Below, piece by piece: positions 42,372-50,419 of a stretch of 64,000 nt of DNA. The DNA is from Micromonospora chokoriensis. Its GTDB lineage: Bacteria; Actinomycetota; Actinomycetes; Mycobacteriales; Micromonosporaceae. Made by a program: the position numbers and the translations under genes. How positions within the stretch are numbered: the first letter of the stretch is position 1; each line of letters starts with the position of its first letter. The notes under the pieces were generated by a model. It made no database searches and had not been told where the DNA came from. It saw only the letters and a list, made by a program, of their open reading frames with translations. Location of the stretch: contig NZ_JOAN01000020.1 of assembly GCF_000718555.1 (NCBI RefSeq), forward strand, positions 53,515 to 117,514. The letters run 5' to 3'.

Positions 42372-43862
42372 TCACAGCAGCCGGCTTTTCGGTGCCTGCC
42401 GGAACCGGCGCGGCGGCAGGACGGCGCGGAGTTTGTCGGCGGCATCAGCGAAGTCCGAGATCCTGGTGACGCAGCCGTGGCCGAGGTGGGCGAGCCAGAG
42501 CGCACCGAACCGCTCGGCCACGAGCGCCTCAGACAGCGGCACGGTGTGCGCGGTGCCGTCACCATCCACCGTGGAGATCGTATCGGTGCCGATGACCAGC
42601 GAGCCCTTGTTGCCGAGCCGCTTCAGCAGTGGCGGTCTGATGACCTCACCGGCCGGCACGAAGCGGGTGCGGGGGCACGAATCGTCGGTGACGCCGGGAA
42701 GGTTCGGCTGCGACCCGTACGGCACGACGATCATTGCCGAGGAGAGCCAGTTGGACATCACGTCCCGCGCCGCCTCCGGAGTGAATCCCGCCAGCTCGGT
42801 GAGCCGATCCGAGTAGTACAGCTCGGCCGTCCCGAAGAGCTCCTGCTGCACGGCGGAATCGACCTTCTCGATGGGCTTCGCCCAGGCGCGGCTCTCGAAG
42901 AGGGGCACCAGACTCGCTGGTATGGGCACGTCCTCGGGCGACAGGAAGTCCGCTATCTCCTCCGGATCAGGCCCGCTATGGACAAGTCTTAGTAGTTCGG
43001 TCCAGATCGCCTCCGCGGCGACGGCCGCGTCGAAGCTCTTCGCCTTCCTGCCATCCCCGGGGATGACCCGTATCCCGAGTTCGTGCCGCGTGCCGTCGAT
43101 GACCTCGGACATCAGCTCGGCGAGTTCGGCGACCCCGGCCTGCTCGACAGCTCGCACGACCCGCGAGCGCAGCATCGACATCAGCAGGACCGCCTCCACG
43201 CTGGGTTCGACGCCGACGACCAGAGCGACGCCGTGCACCTCATCGGCGTACCAGACCGGGCCGAACCGGTGGTGGGCCAGCGTGGTGTCGTGGGTGGGTC
43301 GCGGACCAGCGGGCAGTCCGAGTCGCATCGCCTGCGGCGCGTCGGCGGTCACGGAGAGGACGGCGTTGTCGTTGGTGAAGAACCTCTGCACATGCCGTCG
43401 GACCTCGTCAGCCGTGAGCAGCTCGTAGTCCACCGCGGGCCAGCGCGACAGACCGTGTCCGCGCGGCCCGTACCGTCGGGCCAGTAGTGATCCCCAGGGG
43501 TCGAGCAGGCCATCGTCGATGTTCGAGACGTACAGGCTGTCCGCGTCGAGGTCCGCGACGGCATCGGACAGATCCTTCGGCGGCAGCCGGCTGACAGCCG
43601 CGCAGATGTCGGTGAAACGCGCCGCGACCTGGTCCGGTGGGCCGGCGGCGGTGAACGAGGTCTCGATCACCCAGACGTTGTCCTCGGACTGCTCGGTGAC
43701 GTGCAGCTCGTCCCAGTGCACCAGGTGCTGCACCAGATGGGTCAGGCCGATCGAGTCGATCTCATCGTCGCGGGAACCGCAACCGAACGTCAGCGACGCG
43801 GCCAGTGGACCAGGCGAATCGCGTTGAATGACCAGCACTCTGTCTATCTCCGTGCGCGGCAT
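42372..43862 (-). CDS. M16 peptidase-like protein with altered active site
   Basis: A 496-residue protein with the two-lobe pattern of M16 (insulinase/mitochondrial processing peptidase) proteins. The zinc motif HxxEH of active M16 enzymes is replaced by H42-L-V-Q45-H46, so the catalytic glutamate is glutamine; later glutamate ligands are not clear. It probably binds peptides or acts as a partner chain rather than as a protease. No signal peptide. It converges with the 41817 gene and is divergent from the secreted beta-helix gene. No partner active M16 gene is in the window. Confidence 0.68.
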   Translation of the reverse strand: MPRTEIDRVLVIQRDSPGPLAASLTFGCGSRDDEIDSIGLTHLVQHLVHWDELHVTEQSEDNVWVIETSFTAAGPPDQVAARFTDICAAVSRLPPKDLSDAVADLDADSLYVSNIDDGLLDPWGSLLARRYGPRGHGLSRWPAVDYELLTADEVRRHVQRFFTNDNAVLSVTADAPQAMRLGLPAGPRPTHDTTLAHHRFGPVWYADEVHGVALVVGVEPSVEAVLLMSMLRSRVVRAVEQAGVAELAELMSEVIDGTRHELGIRVIPGDGRKAKSFDAAVAAEAIWTELLRLVHSGPDPEEIADFLSPEDVPIPASLVPLFESRAWAKPIEKVDSAVQQELFGTAELYYSDRLTELAGFTPEAARDVMSNWLSSAMIVVPYGSQPNLPGVTDDSCPRTRFVPAGEVIRPPLLKRLGNKGSLVIGTDTISTVDGDGTAHTVPLSEALVAERFGALWLAHLGHGCVTRISDFADAADKLRAVLPPRRFRQAPKSRLL

Positions 43863-43968
43863 GAGCGCAGCGTAGGGCGGCCGGTCAAGCTGGTTATCGA
43901 TCAGCGTCGTCGCCCGACACCATTCGCGGATAGCGTGCGGCCGATCTTACGGGTAGAAACAGGGGTCA

Positions 43969-43980
43969 GAGAGCGCTCTC
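43969..43980. promoter_or_regulatory. LacI-type palindromic operator
   Basis: GAGAGCGCTCTC is a perfect 12-base palindrome 53 bases upstream of the beta-helix gene. It resembles operators of actinobacterial LacI-family sugar regulators of the CebR type (core GAGCGCTC). No LacI gene is in the window. Confidence 0.55.
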
Positions 43981-44032
43981 ACCGCCCAGCTGCGCCGGGG
44001 AACACGTCCGGTCAGCGGAGAGGACGAACCAC

Positions 44033-45886
44033 ATGACAAGCCCGTCCCGTCGAACCCTCATTCTTGCCCTGCTGGTGGTCACCGCCGTCACGACGACAAG
44101 CACGGCAGCCGCCGCCGGTCGCCCGACGCACGGCGGCCCCGACTTCGGCCCGAACGTAACGATCTTCGACCCGTCCATGCCGGTCAGCGAGATCCAGCAG
44201 ACCCTCGACGCGGCGCACGCCCGGCAGGTCGACAACGAGATGGGCGCCGCGCGGCACGCATACCTGTTCAAGCCCGGCGCGTACGGCACGACCGAGCAGC
44301 CGTTGCAGGCCAAGGTCGGCTACTACACCGAGGTATCCGGCCTGGGCGCCTCGCCCACCGATGTCGCGATCAACGGCAAGCTCGAGGTCTACAACCGCTG
44401 CCTCGCCGACGGCGGCACCGGCAACTGCCTGGCGCTTGTCAACTTCTGGCGCACCCTGTCCAACCTCTCGCTCACCATCAACGCCGCCGGCCAGGACGGC
44501 TGCCGGTCGTCGGCGAACTTCTGGGCGGTGTCGCAGGCGGTGTCGATGCGCCGGCTGAACATCGGCGGCGGCTCTCTGTCGCTGATGGACTACTGCACCG
44601 CCGGCCCGCAGTACGCCAGCGGCGGGTTCATCGCCGACTCACGGCTGCCGGCCACGACGAACGGCTCGCAGCAACAGTGGCTGACCCGCAACAGCGAGGT
44701 CGGCAGTTGGTCCAACGCGGTGTGGAATCAGGTGTTCGCGGGGGTCGAGGGCGCACCGGACGACGCCACCTTCCCCGACCCGCCGTACACCACCCTGGAG
44801 ACCACGCCGCTCAGCCGGGAGAAGCCGTATCTCTTCGTCGACGGCAAGGGTCGGTACCAGGTGCGGGTGCCCGCCGCGCAGCGCGACAGCCGGGGCGTCT
44901 CCTGGGCCGAGGGCATGACGCCGGGGCGGACCATTCCGATCGGCGACTTCTTCATCGCCAAGCCGACCGACTCGGTGCGCGTCATCAACAGTCACCTCGC
45001 GCGCGGCAAGCACCTGCTGCTCACCCCCGGCACGTACGACATCGCGCGCAGCATCGAGGTCAAGCGGCCCGACACGGTGGTGCTCGGGATCGGGCACGCC
45101 ACCCTCACCGCCGTGAACGGCGCGATCCCGCTGGACGTCGCCGGCGTCCCCGGTGTGATCGTCGCCGGTGTCACGATCGACGCCGGCCGCGTCGAGTCGC
45201 CGGTCCTGCTGCGGGTCGGCCGCCAGCACGGCCACAACGCGAGCACCCCGCACAACCCGACCACGCTCTCCGACGTGTACTTCCGCGTCGGCGGCCCGCA
45301 CATCGGGCGGACCAACACCGCGCTGGAGGTCAACAGCGACAACGTGCTCATCGACCACACCTGGGTGTGGCGCGGCGATCACGGCGTCGAGGGCTTCACC
45401 GAGGGCGTCAACGGCGACACCGACCGCTGGCGCACCAACACCGGTCGCTACGGCGCCGTCATCAACGGCGACCACGTGACCGCGACCGGCCTCTTCGTCG
45501 AGCACTTCCAGCGCTACAACACGGTCTGGAACGGCGAGCACGGCACCACGATCCTCTACCAGAACGAGCTGCCGTACGACCCGCCGACGCAGGCCGACTG
45601 GATGAACGGGCCGGTCGAGGGCTGGGCCGGGTACAAGGTCGGCGACCGGGTGCGGCACCACACCCTGTACGGCGGCGGGGTGTACGTCTTCAACCAGAAC
45701 AACCCGTCGATCCACACCGAGAACGGCTTCGAGGTGCCGAACCGGCCGGGCGTGCGACTGCACCACGTCATGACCGTCAACCTCAGCGCCGGCACGATCG
45801 ACCACGTGGTCAACGGCGTGGGCGAGGCGGCCGACATGACCAAGGTCGGCGCTCCGGTCTACCTGACCCAGTACCCGACCCCGTAG
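44033..45886 (+). CDS. Secreted right-handed beta-helix protein
   Basis: A 617-residue exported protein. A signal peptide (about 1-28, ALLVVTAVTTTSTAAAA) is followed by a region with repeated short beta-strands typical of right-handed beta-helix (pectate-lyase-like/GH55-like) folds: VEVKRPDTVVLGIGHAT, GVPGVIVAGVTIDAG, ALEVNSDNVLIDHTWVW, VTATGLFVEHF. No catalytic residues can be assigned with confidence. The LacI-type palindrome upstream suggests sugar control, and the likely role is binding or cleavage of extracellular polysaccharide. A strong terminator follows. Confidence 0.72.
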   Translation: MTSPSRRTLILALLVVTAVTTTSTAAAAGRPTHGGPDFGPNVTIFDPSMPVSEIQQTLDAAHARQVDNEMGAARHAYLFKPGAYGTTEQPLQAKVGYYTEVSGLGASPTDVAINGKLEVYNRCLADGGTGNCLALVNFWRTLSNLSLTINAAGQDGCRSSANFWAVSQAVSMRRLNIGGGSLSLMDYCTAGPQYASGGFIADSRLPATTNGSQQQWLTRNSEVGSWSNAVWNQVFAGVEGAPDDATFPDPPYTTLETTPLSREKPYLFVDGKGRYQVRVPAAQRDSRGVSWAEGMTPGRTIPIGDFFIAKPTDSVRVINSHLARGKHLLLTPGTYDIARSIEVKRPDTVVLGIGHATLTAVNGAIPLDVAGVPGVIVAGVTIDAGRVESPVLLRVGRQHGHNASTPHNPTTLSDVYFRVGGPHIGRTNTALEVNSDNVLIDHTWVWRGDHGVEGFTEGVNGDTDRWRTNTGRYGAVINGDHVTATGLFVEHFQRYNTVWNGEHGTTILYQNELPYDPPTQADWMNGPVEGWAGYKVGDRVRHHTLYGGGVYVFNQNNPSIHTENGFEVPNRPGVRLHHVMTVNLSAGTIDHVVNGVGEAADMTKVGAPVYLTQYPTP

Positions 45887-45901
45887 CGGGATCGGGCGTA
45901 C

Positions 45902-45939
45902 CGACGGTGCCGGAGTCGGCGATGGCTCCGGCACCGCCG
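45902..45939 (+). terminator. Terminator of the beta-helix gene
   Basis: GGTGCCGGAG (45906-45915) and CTCCGGCACC (45926-45935) pair perfectly and extend outward with one mismatch, around a 10-base loop. It starts 16 bases after the stop codon. Confidence 0.8.
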
Positions 45940-45978
45940 TAGGGGTGTCACGCGTGGAGAATCCACGTGTCAACGGTC

Positions 45979-46007
45979 TTGAATTCCTATCGTGTCGGTA
46001 GGAAAAT
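45979..46007 (+). promoter_or_regulatory. Promoter with overlapping operator before the leader peptide
   Basis: TTGAAT (45979-45984) and GAAAAT (46002-46007) are 17 bases apart. Between them TTCCTATCG and CGGTAGGAA (45984-46004) form 9-base arms with one mismatch and a TGT spacer, a repressor-site layout. A second perfect repeat, CGTGGA-GAA-TCCACG, lies just upstream (45953-45967). The predicted start point coincides with the leader ATG at 46014. Confidence 0.65.
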
Positions 46008-46013
46008 ACGTGA

Positions 46014-46106
46014 ATGCCGGTTGGTCCGCTCCTCACCTCGCGTCGGGTCGTCGACCTGATGCGGACCGCCAGCGAGCTCTGTCCGGGCGCACTGGTCACC
46101 GACTGA
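46014..46106 (+). CDS. Putative cysteine-type leader peptide
   Basis: A 30-residue peptide beginning at the predicted transcription start (leaderless). Its sequence contains LTSRRVVDLMRTASELCPG, matching the actinobacterial pattern R-R-x-V-D-L-x-R-x-x-S-x-x-C found in leader peptides before sulfur-assimilation genes. The single cysteine codon near the end fits ribosome stalling when cysteinyl-tRNA is scarce. It is followed by a strong hairpin directly before the next gene. This is a regulatory peptide candidate, not a likely functional protein. Confidence 0.7.
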   Translation: MPVGPLLTSRRVVDLMRTASELCPGALVTD

Positions 46107-46211
46107 GCACCGCCGCACCGCATTCCTCCTCCGGCCGCACCGCCGGATCACGCGTCGACTCGTGACCCCTGCGCACCGGCGCGGCTCCGCACGCTCGTCA
46201 CCGCACTTCCG

Positions 46212-46236
46212 ACCGATCCGGCAGCGCCGGATCGGT
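46212..46236 (+). promoter_or_regulatory. Attenuator hairpin in the YeiH leader
   Basis: CCGATCCGGC (46213-46222) and GCCGGATCGG (46226-46235) form a perfect 10-base stem with an AGC loop, one further A-T pair outside. It lies 10-20 bases before the GGAGG of the small membrane gene, so it can act as terminator or block ribosome binding, controlled by translation of the leader peptide. Confidence 0.65.
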
Positions 46237-46257
46237 TCACAACCATGGAGGTACGCC

Positions 46258-46404
46258 ATGACCACCGATTCGTCACCGCCCACCCCGGAGACCGCCGGGG
46301 AGTCCCGGCTCGCGTTCAACGAGGACTGGGTGGCCACCATCCTCGGCCTGGCACTGCTCGCTCTGGTCCTGCTCGGTGCCATCCCCGCCGGGCTGGTGCC
46401 CTGA
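46258..46404 (+). CDS. Small membrane protein before the YeiH gene
   Basis: A 48-residue protein with a hydrophilic N-terminal half and one helix (about 25-46, VATILGLALLALVLLGAIPAG). The ATG has GGAGG 6 bases upstream. It overlaps the YeiH-family gene by 1 base (TGATG), so it may be a small subunit or stabiliser of that transporter. No family recognised. Confidence 0.7.
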   Translation: MTTDSSPPTPETAGESRLAFNEDWVATILGLALLALVLLGAIPAGLVP

Positions 46405-47555
46405 TGACCGCCGACGCGACCCGTACCGGCAATGAGCCCGACACGGCCGGCCCCGCCGATCCGACGAGCGTGGCGCGCGGCGGTGCGTTCTGGGCCTGGA
46501 CCGCGCTGGGCCTGGTGATCGTGGTCGGTCTCGCCGCGCTTACCCGCTACCTGGAGCAGAACGTCCCCACCTGGGCGGAGGGCACCGCCATCGAGGACAT
46601 CGGGGCGGCCGTCGAGTACCCGGTCTACGCGATCCTGCTCGGCCTGCTCGGCAACGTCGCCGTCACCCTGCTCGGGTGGCGGGACCGGATCGCCGCCGCG
46701 TTCCGGACCGAGTTCTTCATTAAGACCGGTCTGGTGCTGCTCGGCGCGTCGATCAACCTGGCCGTCATCGCCAGCGCCGCCGGCCCGGCGATCGCCCAGG
46801 CGATCCTGCTGATCAGCGGGGTGTTCCTGTTCACCTGGTGGTTGGCCGGCCGGTTCGGTCTCGACGACAAGCTGCGGGCGCTGCTCGCGTCGGCGGTGTC
46901 GATCTGCGGGGTCAGCGCGGCGATCGCCGCCGCCGGCGCGGTGCGGGCCCGCCGCGAGCAGTTGGCCTACACGGCGAGTCTGGTCATCGTCTTCGCGCTG
47001 CCGTCCATCTTCATCCTGCCCTGGCTGGCCGACGTGTTCGGGCTCTCCGACGCGGTGGCCGGGGCCTGGATCGGCGGCAACATCGACACCACGGCCGCGG
47101 TCACCGCGGCGGGGGCGCTCGCCGGTGAGGAGGCGCTGCAGATCGCCAGCATCGTCAAGGTCACCCAGAACGCGCTGATGGGCGTGGTGGCGGTCGCGCT
47201 GACCGCGTACTTCACCTTGCGGGTGGAACGACGGCCCGGCGCGGCCCGACCGGGCCTCGGCGAGCTGTGGACGCGGTTTCCCAAGTTCGTGCTGGGCTTC
47301 ATCGCGGCCTCGGTCATCGCCACCTGGTACCTCGACGGAGCTGGTGCGGACGGCAAGGCCACCATCGCCATCGTCAACGACCTGCGGGTCTGGTTCCTGA
47401 TCCTGGCCTTCGTCAGCATCGGCCTGGAGGTGCGGGTCGCGTCGCTGCGGGAGGCTGGTTGGCGGCCGGTGGCGGTGTTCGCCAGTGCCACCGTGTTCAA
47501 CCTGGCGTTGGCGCTCGGCCTGGCGTCCCTGCTGTTCCGCAACTTCTCGGCCTGA
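46404..47555 (+). CDS. YeiH/UPF0324-family putative sulfate exporter
   Basis: A 383-residue membrane protein with about ten helices of the YeiH family, which are predicted sulfate (or sulfite) exporters. Family marks include FFIKTGLVLLGASINLAVI, ISGVFLFTWWLAGRFG, VSICGVSAAIAAAGAV and GAWIGGNIDTTAAVTAAGAL. The start overlaps the small membrane gene by 1 base. The upstream leader peptide and attenuator support a link to sulfur or cysteine status. The direct substrate has not been shown for this protein. Confidence 0.88.
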   Translation: MTADATRTGNEPDTAGPADPTSVARGGAFWAWTALGLVIVVGLAALTRYLEQNVPTWAEGTAIEDIGAAVEYPVYAILLGLLGNVAVTLLGWRDRIAAAFRTEFFIKTGLVLLGASINLAVIASAAGPAIAQAILLISGVFLFTWWLAGRFGLDDKLRALLASAVSICGVSAAIAAAGAVRARREQLAYTASLVIVFALPSIFILPWLADVFGLSDAVAGAWIGGNIDTTAAVTAAGALAGEEALQIASIVKVTQNALMGVVAVALTAYFTLRVERRPGAARPGLGELWTRFPKFVLGFIAASVIATWYLDGAGADGKATIAIVNDLRVWFLILAFVSIGLEVRVASLREAGWRPVAVFASATVFNLALALGLASLLFRNFSA

Positions 47556-47587
47556 TCGGGCGGTCGCCCGCACCCGGGCGGACGTGC

Positions 47588-47616
47588 GGGGTCGGAGCCA
47601 CGCTGGCCCCGACCCC
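47588..47616. terminator. Convergent terminator hairpin
   Basis: Perfect 8-base arms GGGGTCGG/CCGACCCC with a 13-base loop lie between the YeiH and acyltransferase genes. A second short hairpin (47557-47570) precedes it. Confidence 0.6.
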
Positions 47617-47623
47617 GTCGCCG

Positions 47624-49108
47624 TCACCCCGGTGGTGTCGTCGGCGCGCGGTGCGACCCGCCCGCTCGGGCGTGCGAGGTGGGCGTGGTCACCGGCACGA
47701 ACGGGAGGTCCTTCTTGTTCTTCGTCCGATCGGGCACCGCCAGGAACGACGCCGCGGTCTCGTTGCGCCGCTTGGCACGGCGCGGTGCGGTCGCCGACGC
47801 CGGGGTGTTGTTCTTCGTCGACCGGCTGTGCCGGGCACCGGCCTTGTGTCGGCCGGGGCCGCTCGTGCCAGCGCGCGCCTCGGCGCCGGCGACGGTCACC
47901 GGGTTGGGGATCAGCGCGGGGCGTGGGCTGGCGGTGCGGCCCGCGCGGCGGTGCCGTGCACGCCCGCTGCCGGTCTTGAACCCGAGGGCGGGACGTTCCA
48001 CCAGGTGCCAGGAGAGGACGGCGCACAGCAGGGCGCCGAGCAGGCTCAGCACGATGTAGCCGGCCATCCCGAACCGGGCGCCGCCGAGCAGGGCGATCAT
48101 CTGCTGCACCGGGAAGCCGTAGATGTAGATGCCGTACGTGTAGTCGTGCCGGCGGCTGATGCCGGACCACCGCTTCGGCAGCGCGACCGCCGCGAACAGC
48201 ACCAGGTAGGCGAACGCCAGCAGGCCGACCGCGAAGAACCCGCCCAGCCACAACGAGCCGACCAGCGTGACGGAGGCCAGCACGGCCAACGTCGAGGTCA
48301 TCGGGATGCGGTGCGCGTACAGGCGTGCGGCGGCACCCAGCAGGAACAGGAAGCCGAGCATCAACGTCCAGTCGGCGGCGAAGGCCCCGATCAGCGGGAA
48401 CGGCCCGATCGCGCCGTGCTGCGGCGGCCGGGAGCTCCAGGTCGGCGCCGTGAAGAAGTCCGCCAGGATCAGCGCGTAACAGACGGCGGTCAGGACGAGC
48501 ACGGCACGTGGGGCCCGGTGCAGCACCGAGGTCACCACGAGGATGCCGACGATGCCGTAGAACGCCAGGTCGTAGCGGAGCGTCCACAGTGATCCGTCGA
48601 ACGCGCTGGGTCCGCCGACGATCTGTCCGTACGGGGTGTCGGCCAGCAGTCCGGAGATGGGGAACTGCTCCATCGAGGCGACGAAGTTCGTGGTGACGTA
48701 GTCGAAGGGGCCCTCGGGGTGTCCCCAGAACCCGTCGAGGTTGCCGTTCTCGTAGAGCGCCGCCAGTGGGGCGAAGACGAACGCGGTGACCAGCAGGCAG
48801 ACCCACAGCCCCGGGAAGACCCGCAGCAGGCGGGCACGGACGTACTGGCGCAGCGTGGAGCGCAGGGCGCTGTCGGTGATGAGGTATCCGGAGATCAGGA
48901 AGAATCCGTACAGGCACATGGTGCCGAGGTCACTCTGCCGGCCGAACGTCGCCGCCCCGATGTTGGCCTCACCGAAGCCCAGCGGCCCGGCGTGCGCGAT
49001 GATCACGCCGCACGCCATCGCCAGGCGAAGCACGCCGAAGGCGTTGTACTGGGCCGAGTATCTGCCCTGCAGAGTCGGGGACCGCTGCCCGTTGAACCAC
49101 GCCTGCAC
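47624..49108 (-). CDS. Membrane acyltransferase (acyltransferase 3/OafA family)
   Basis: A 494-residue protein with about ten helices of the acyltransferase 3 family, which transfer acetyl or other acyl groups onto surface sugars or lipids. Family marks are LRLAMACGVIIAHAGPLGFG, GFFLISGYLIT, RARLLRVFPGLWVC and the last helices near SWHLVERPALGF. The C-terminal 110 residues are basic and disordered. The GTG at 49108 has GAGGAG 7 bases upstream. It sits at the edge of the glycan locus and may O-acylate the surface polysaccharide. Confidence 0.86.
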   Translation of the reverse strand: MQAWFNGQRSPTLQGRYSAQYNAFGVLRLAMACGVIIAHAGPLGFGEANIGAATFGRQSDLGTMCLYGFFLISGYLITDSALRSTLRQYVRARLLRVFPGLWVCLLVTAFVFAPLAALYENGNLDGFWGHPEGPFDYVTTNFVASMEQFPISGLLADTPYGQIVGGPSAFDGSLWTLRYDLAFYGIVGILVVTSVLHRAPRAVLVLTAVCYALILADFFTAPTWSSRPPQHGAIGPFPLIGAFAADWTLMLGFLFLLGAAARLYAHRIPMTSTLAVLASVTLVGSLWLGGFFAVGLLAFAYLVLFAAVALPKRWSGISRRHDYTYGIYIYGFPVQQMIALLGGARFGMAGYIVLSLLGALLCAVLSWHLVERPALGFKTGSGRARHRRAGRTASPRPALIPNPVTVAGAEARAGTSGPGRHKAGARHSRSTKNNTPASATAPRRAKRRNETAASFLAVPDRTKNKKDLPFVPVTTPTSHARAGGSHRAPTTPPG

Positions 49109-49249
49109 CTGACGACTCCTCTGATCACTGACCTGCGTGGACCGACAGATCGCAACGCTGCCGATCGGCACTTCGATGAGCCAAGTATCAGTGGAGAAGG
49201 GGCATTTGTCCGGTTAACTCCATGATTGTCGGGATCGACTGGGCGGGGT

Positions 49250-50413
49250 TCAGGTGGCGGCGGCGACGGGGCGGCGGCGAGGCTGGACCAGCCGACCGGC
49301 CGGTACGTTCAGCAGCTCCGCGATCGCCACCACCGAGCGCTCGCCGGCCCGTCCGTCGCCGAACGGTGAGCCGACCGCACCAGCCCGCCCTGCGGCGAGG
49401 TGACGAAGCCCGGCCGACACGAGCCGTTCGGGATCGGTGCCCACCAACTCGCCGCGGCCCGGTGTCAGGGCCTCCGGACGTTCCGTGGTGTCCCTGGTGA
49501 CCAACAATGGCACCCCCAGGGTGGCGGCCTCCTCCTGGAGCCCGCCCGAGTCGGTGACGACCAGGTCTGCCGCTCGCAGCAGCCCGACCATCTGCGGGTA
49601 GGGCAGCGGTGGGGTGACCCGGGCGTTGGTGATGCCCGCCAGGCCCGTGGTGACCTGCGCGCTGAGCTGCGGATTAGGGTGGGCGACCAGGACGATCTGG
49701 ACGTCCGGGCACTGCCGCGCCAGGCGGCGAAGCCCGTCCACCGTGGCGGCCACACCGTGGCCCCAGTTCTCCCGGCGGTGCACGGTGGCCACCACCAGCT
49801 TGCGGGCCGGGTCGACCCAGGCCGGTGCCTGCGCCGTGCCGCGCTCGACGAGGTCCTGAAGTGCGTCCACGACGGTGTTGCCGGTCACCACGATCGCATC
49901 GGAGCGAATGCCCTCACCGATGAGGTTCGCCCGGGCCGCCGGGGTCGGCGCCAGGTGCAGCGCCGCGATTCGCGCGAGCATCGCCCGGTTGGCCTCCTCT
50001 GGGAACGGCCGGTCCAGGTCGTTGGTCCGCAGCCCGGCCTCCAGGTGTACGACCGGGACGCGCCGCCAGAACGCTGCCGTCCCGCCGGCCAGGGCGGTCG
50101 TGGTGTCCCCTTGCACCACGACCGCCGCTGGACGGTGGCGTGTGAGCAGGTCGTCGATCCCCGTGATCAGGGCCGCCGCCAGCTCGGCGAGCGAGCCGGT
50201 ACGCCGTTGCGGGCGCAGGCTCACCTCCGGGCAGAGGTCGAACGGGGCGAGTGCCTCGGTGACGCGTCCCGGCTGTTGACCGGTATCCGCCACCCGTACC
50301 GTGAACCTCGGATCATCGAGGAGACGGCGGATCAGAGGCGCGGTCTTCACTCCTTCCGGCCTGGTGCCGGCCAGGATCAGGACCTCTCGCGGTGTCGACC
50401 TGCTCGCACACAT
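49250..50413 (-). CDS. wecB: UDP-N-acetylglucosamine 2-epimerase (non-hydrolysing)
   Basis: A 387-residue enzyme that converts UDP-GlcNAc to UDP-ManNAc for cell-surface glycans. The family motifs are visible: GTRPEGVKTAPL, HLEAGLRTNDLDRPFPEEANR, ATVHRRENWG and VVTDSGGLQEEAATLGVPLL. The start is 7 bases from the stop of the anchored secreted protein gene, so it is the last gene of the 53521-49250 operon. The enzyme is cytoplasmic and presumably feeds the glycosyltransferases of the locus. Confidence 0.92.
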   Translation of the reverse strand: MCASRSTPREVLILAGTRPEGVKTAPLIRRLLDDPRFTVRVADTGQQPGRVTEALAPFDLCPEVSLRPQRRTGSLAELAAALITGIDDLLTRHRPAAVVVQGDTTTALAGGTAAFWRRVPVVHLEAGLRTNDLDRPFPEEANRAMLARIAALHLAPTPAARANLIGEGIRSDAIVVTGNTVVDALQDLVERGTAQAPAWVDPARKLVVATVHRRENWGHGVAATVDGLRRLARQCPDVQIVLVAHPNPQLSAQVTTGLAGITNARVTPPLPYPQMVGLLRAADLVVTDSGGLQEEAATLGVPLLVTRDTTERPEALTPGRGELVGTDPERLVSAGLRHLAAGRAGAVGSPFGDGRAGERSVVAIAELLNVPAGRLVQPRRRPVAAAT

Positions 50414-50419
50414 GTCGGG

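Noticed and set aside
45987..48917. A 976-codon minus-strand open frame across the YeiH region
   Set aside because: It spans the leader, transporter and acyltransferase in the wrong frame and has arginine/proline-rich sequence typical of shadow frames.
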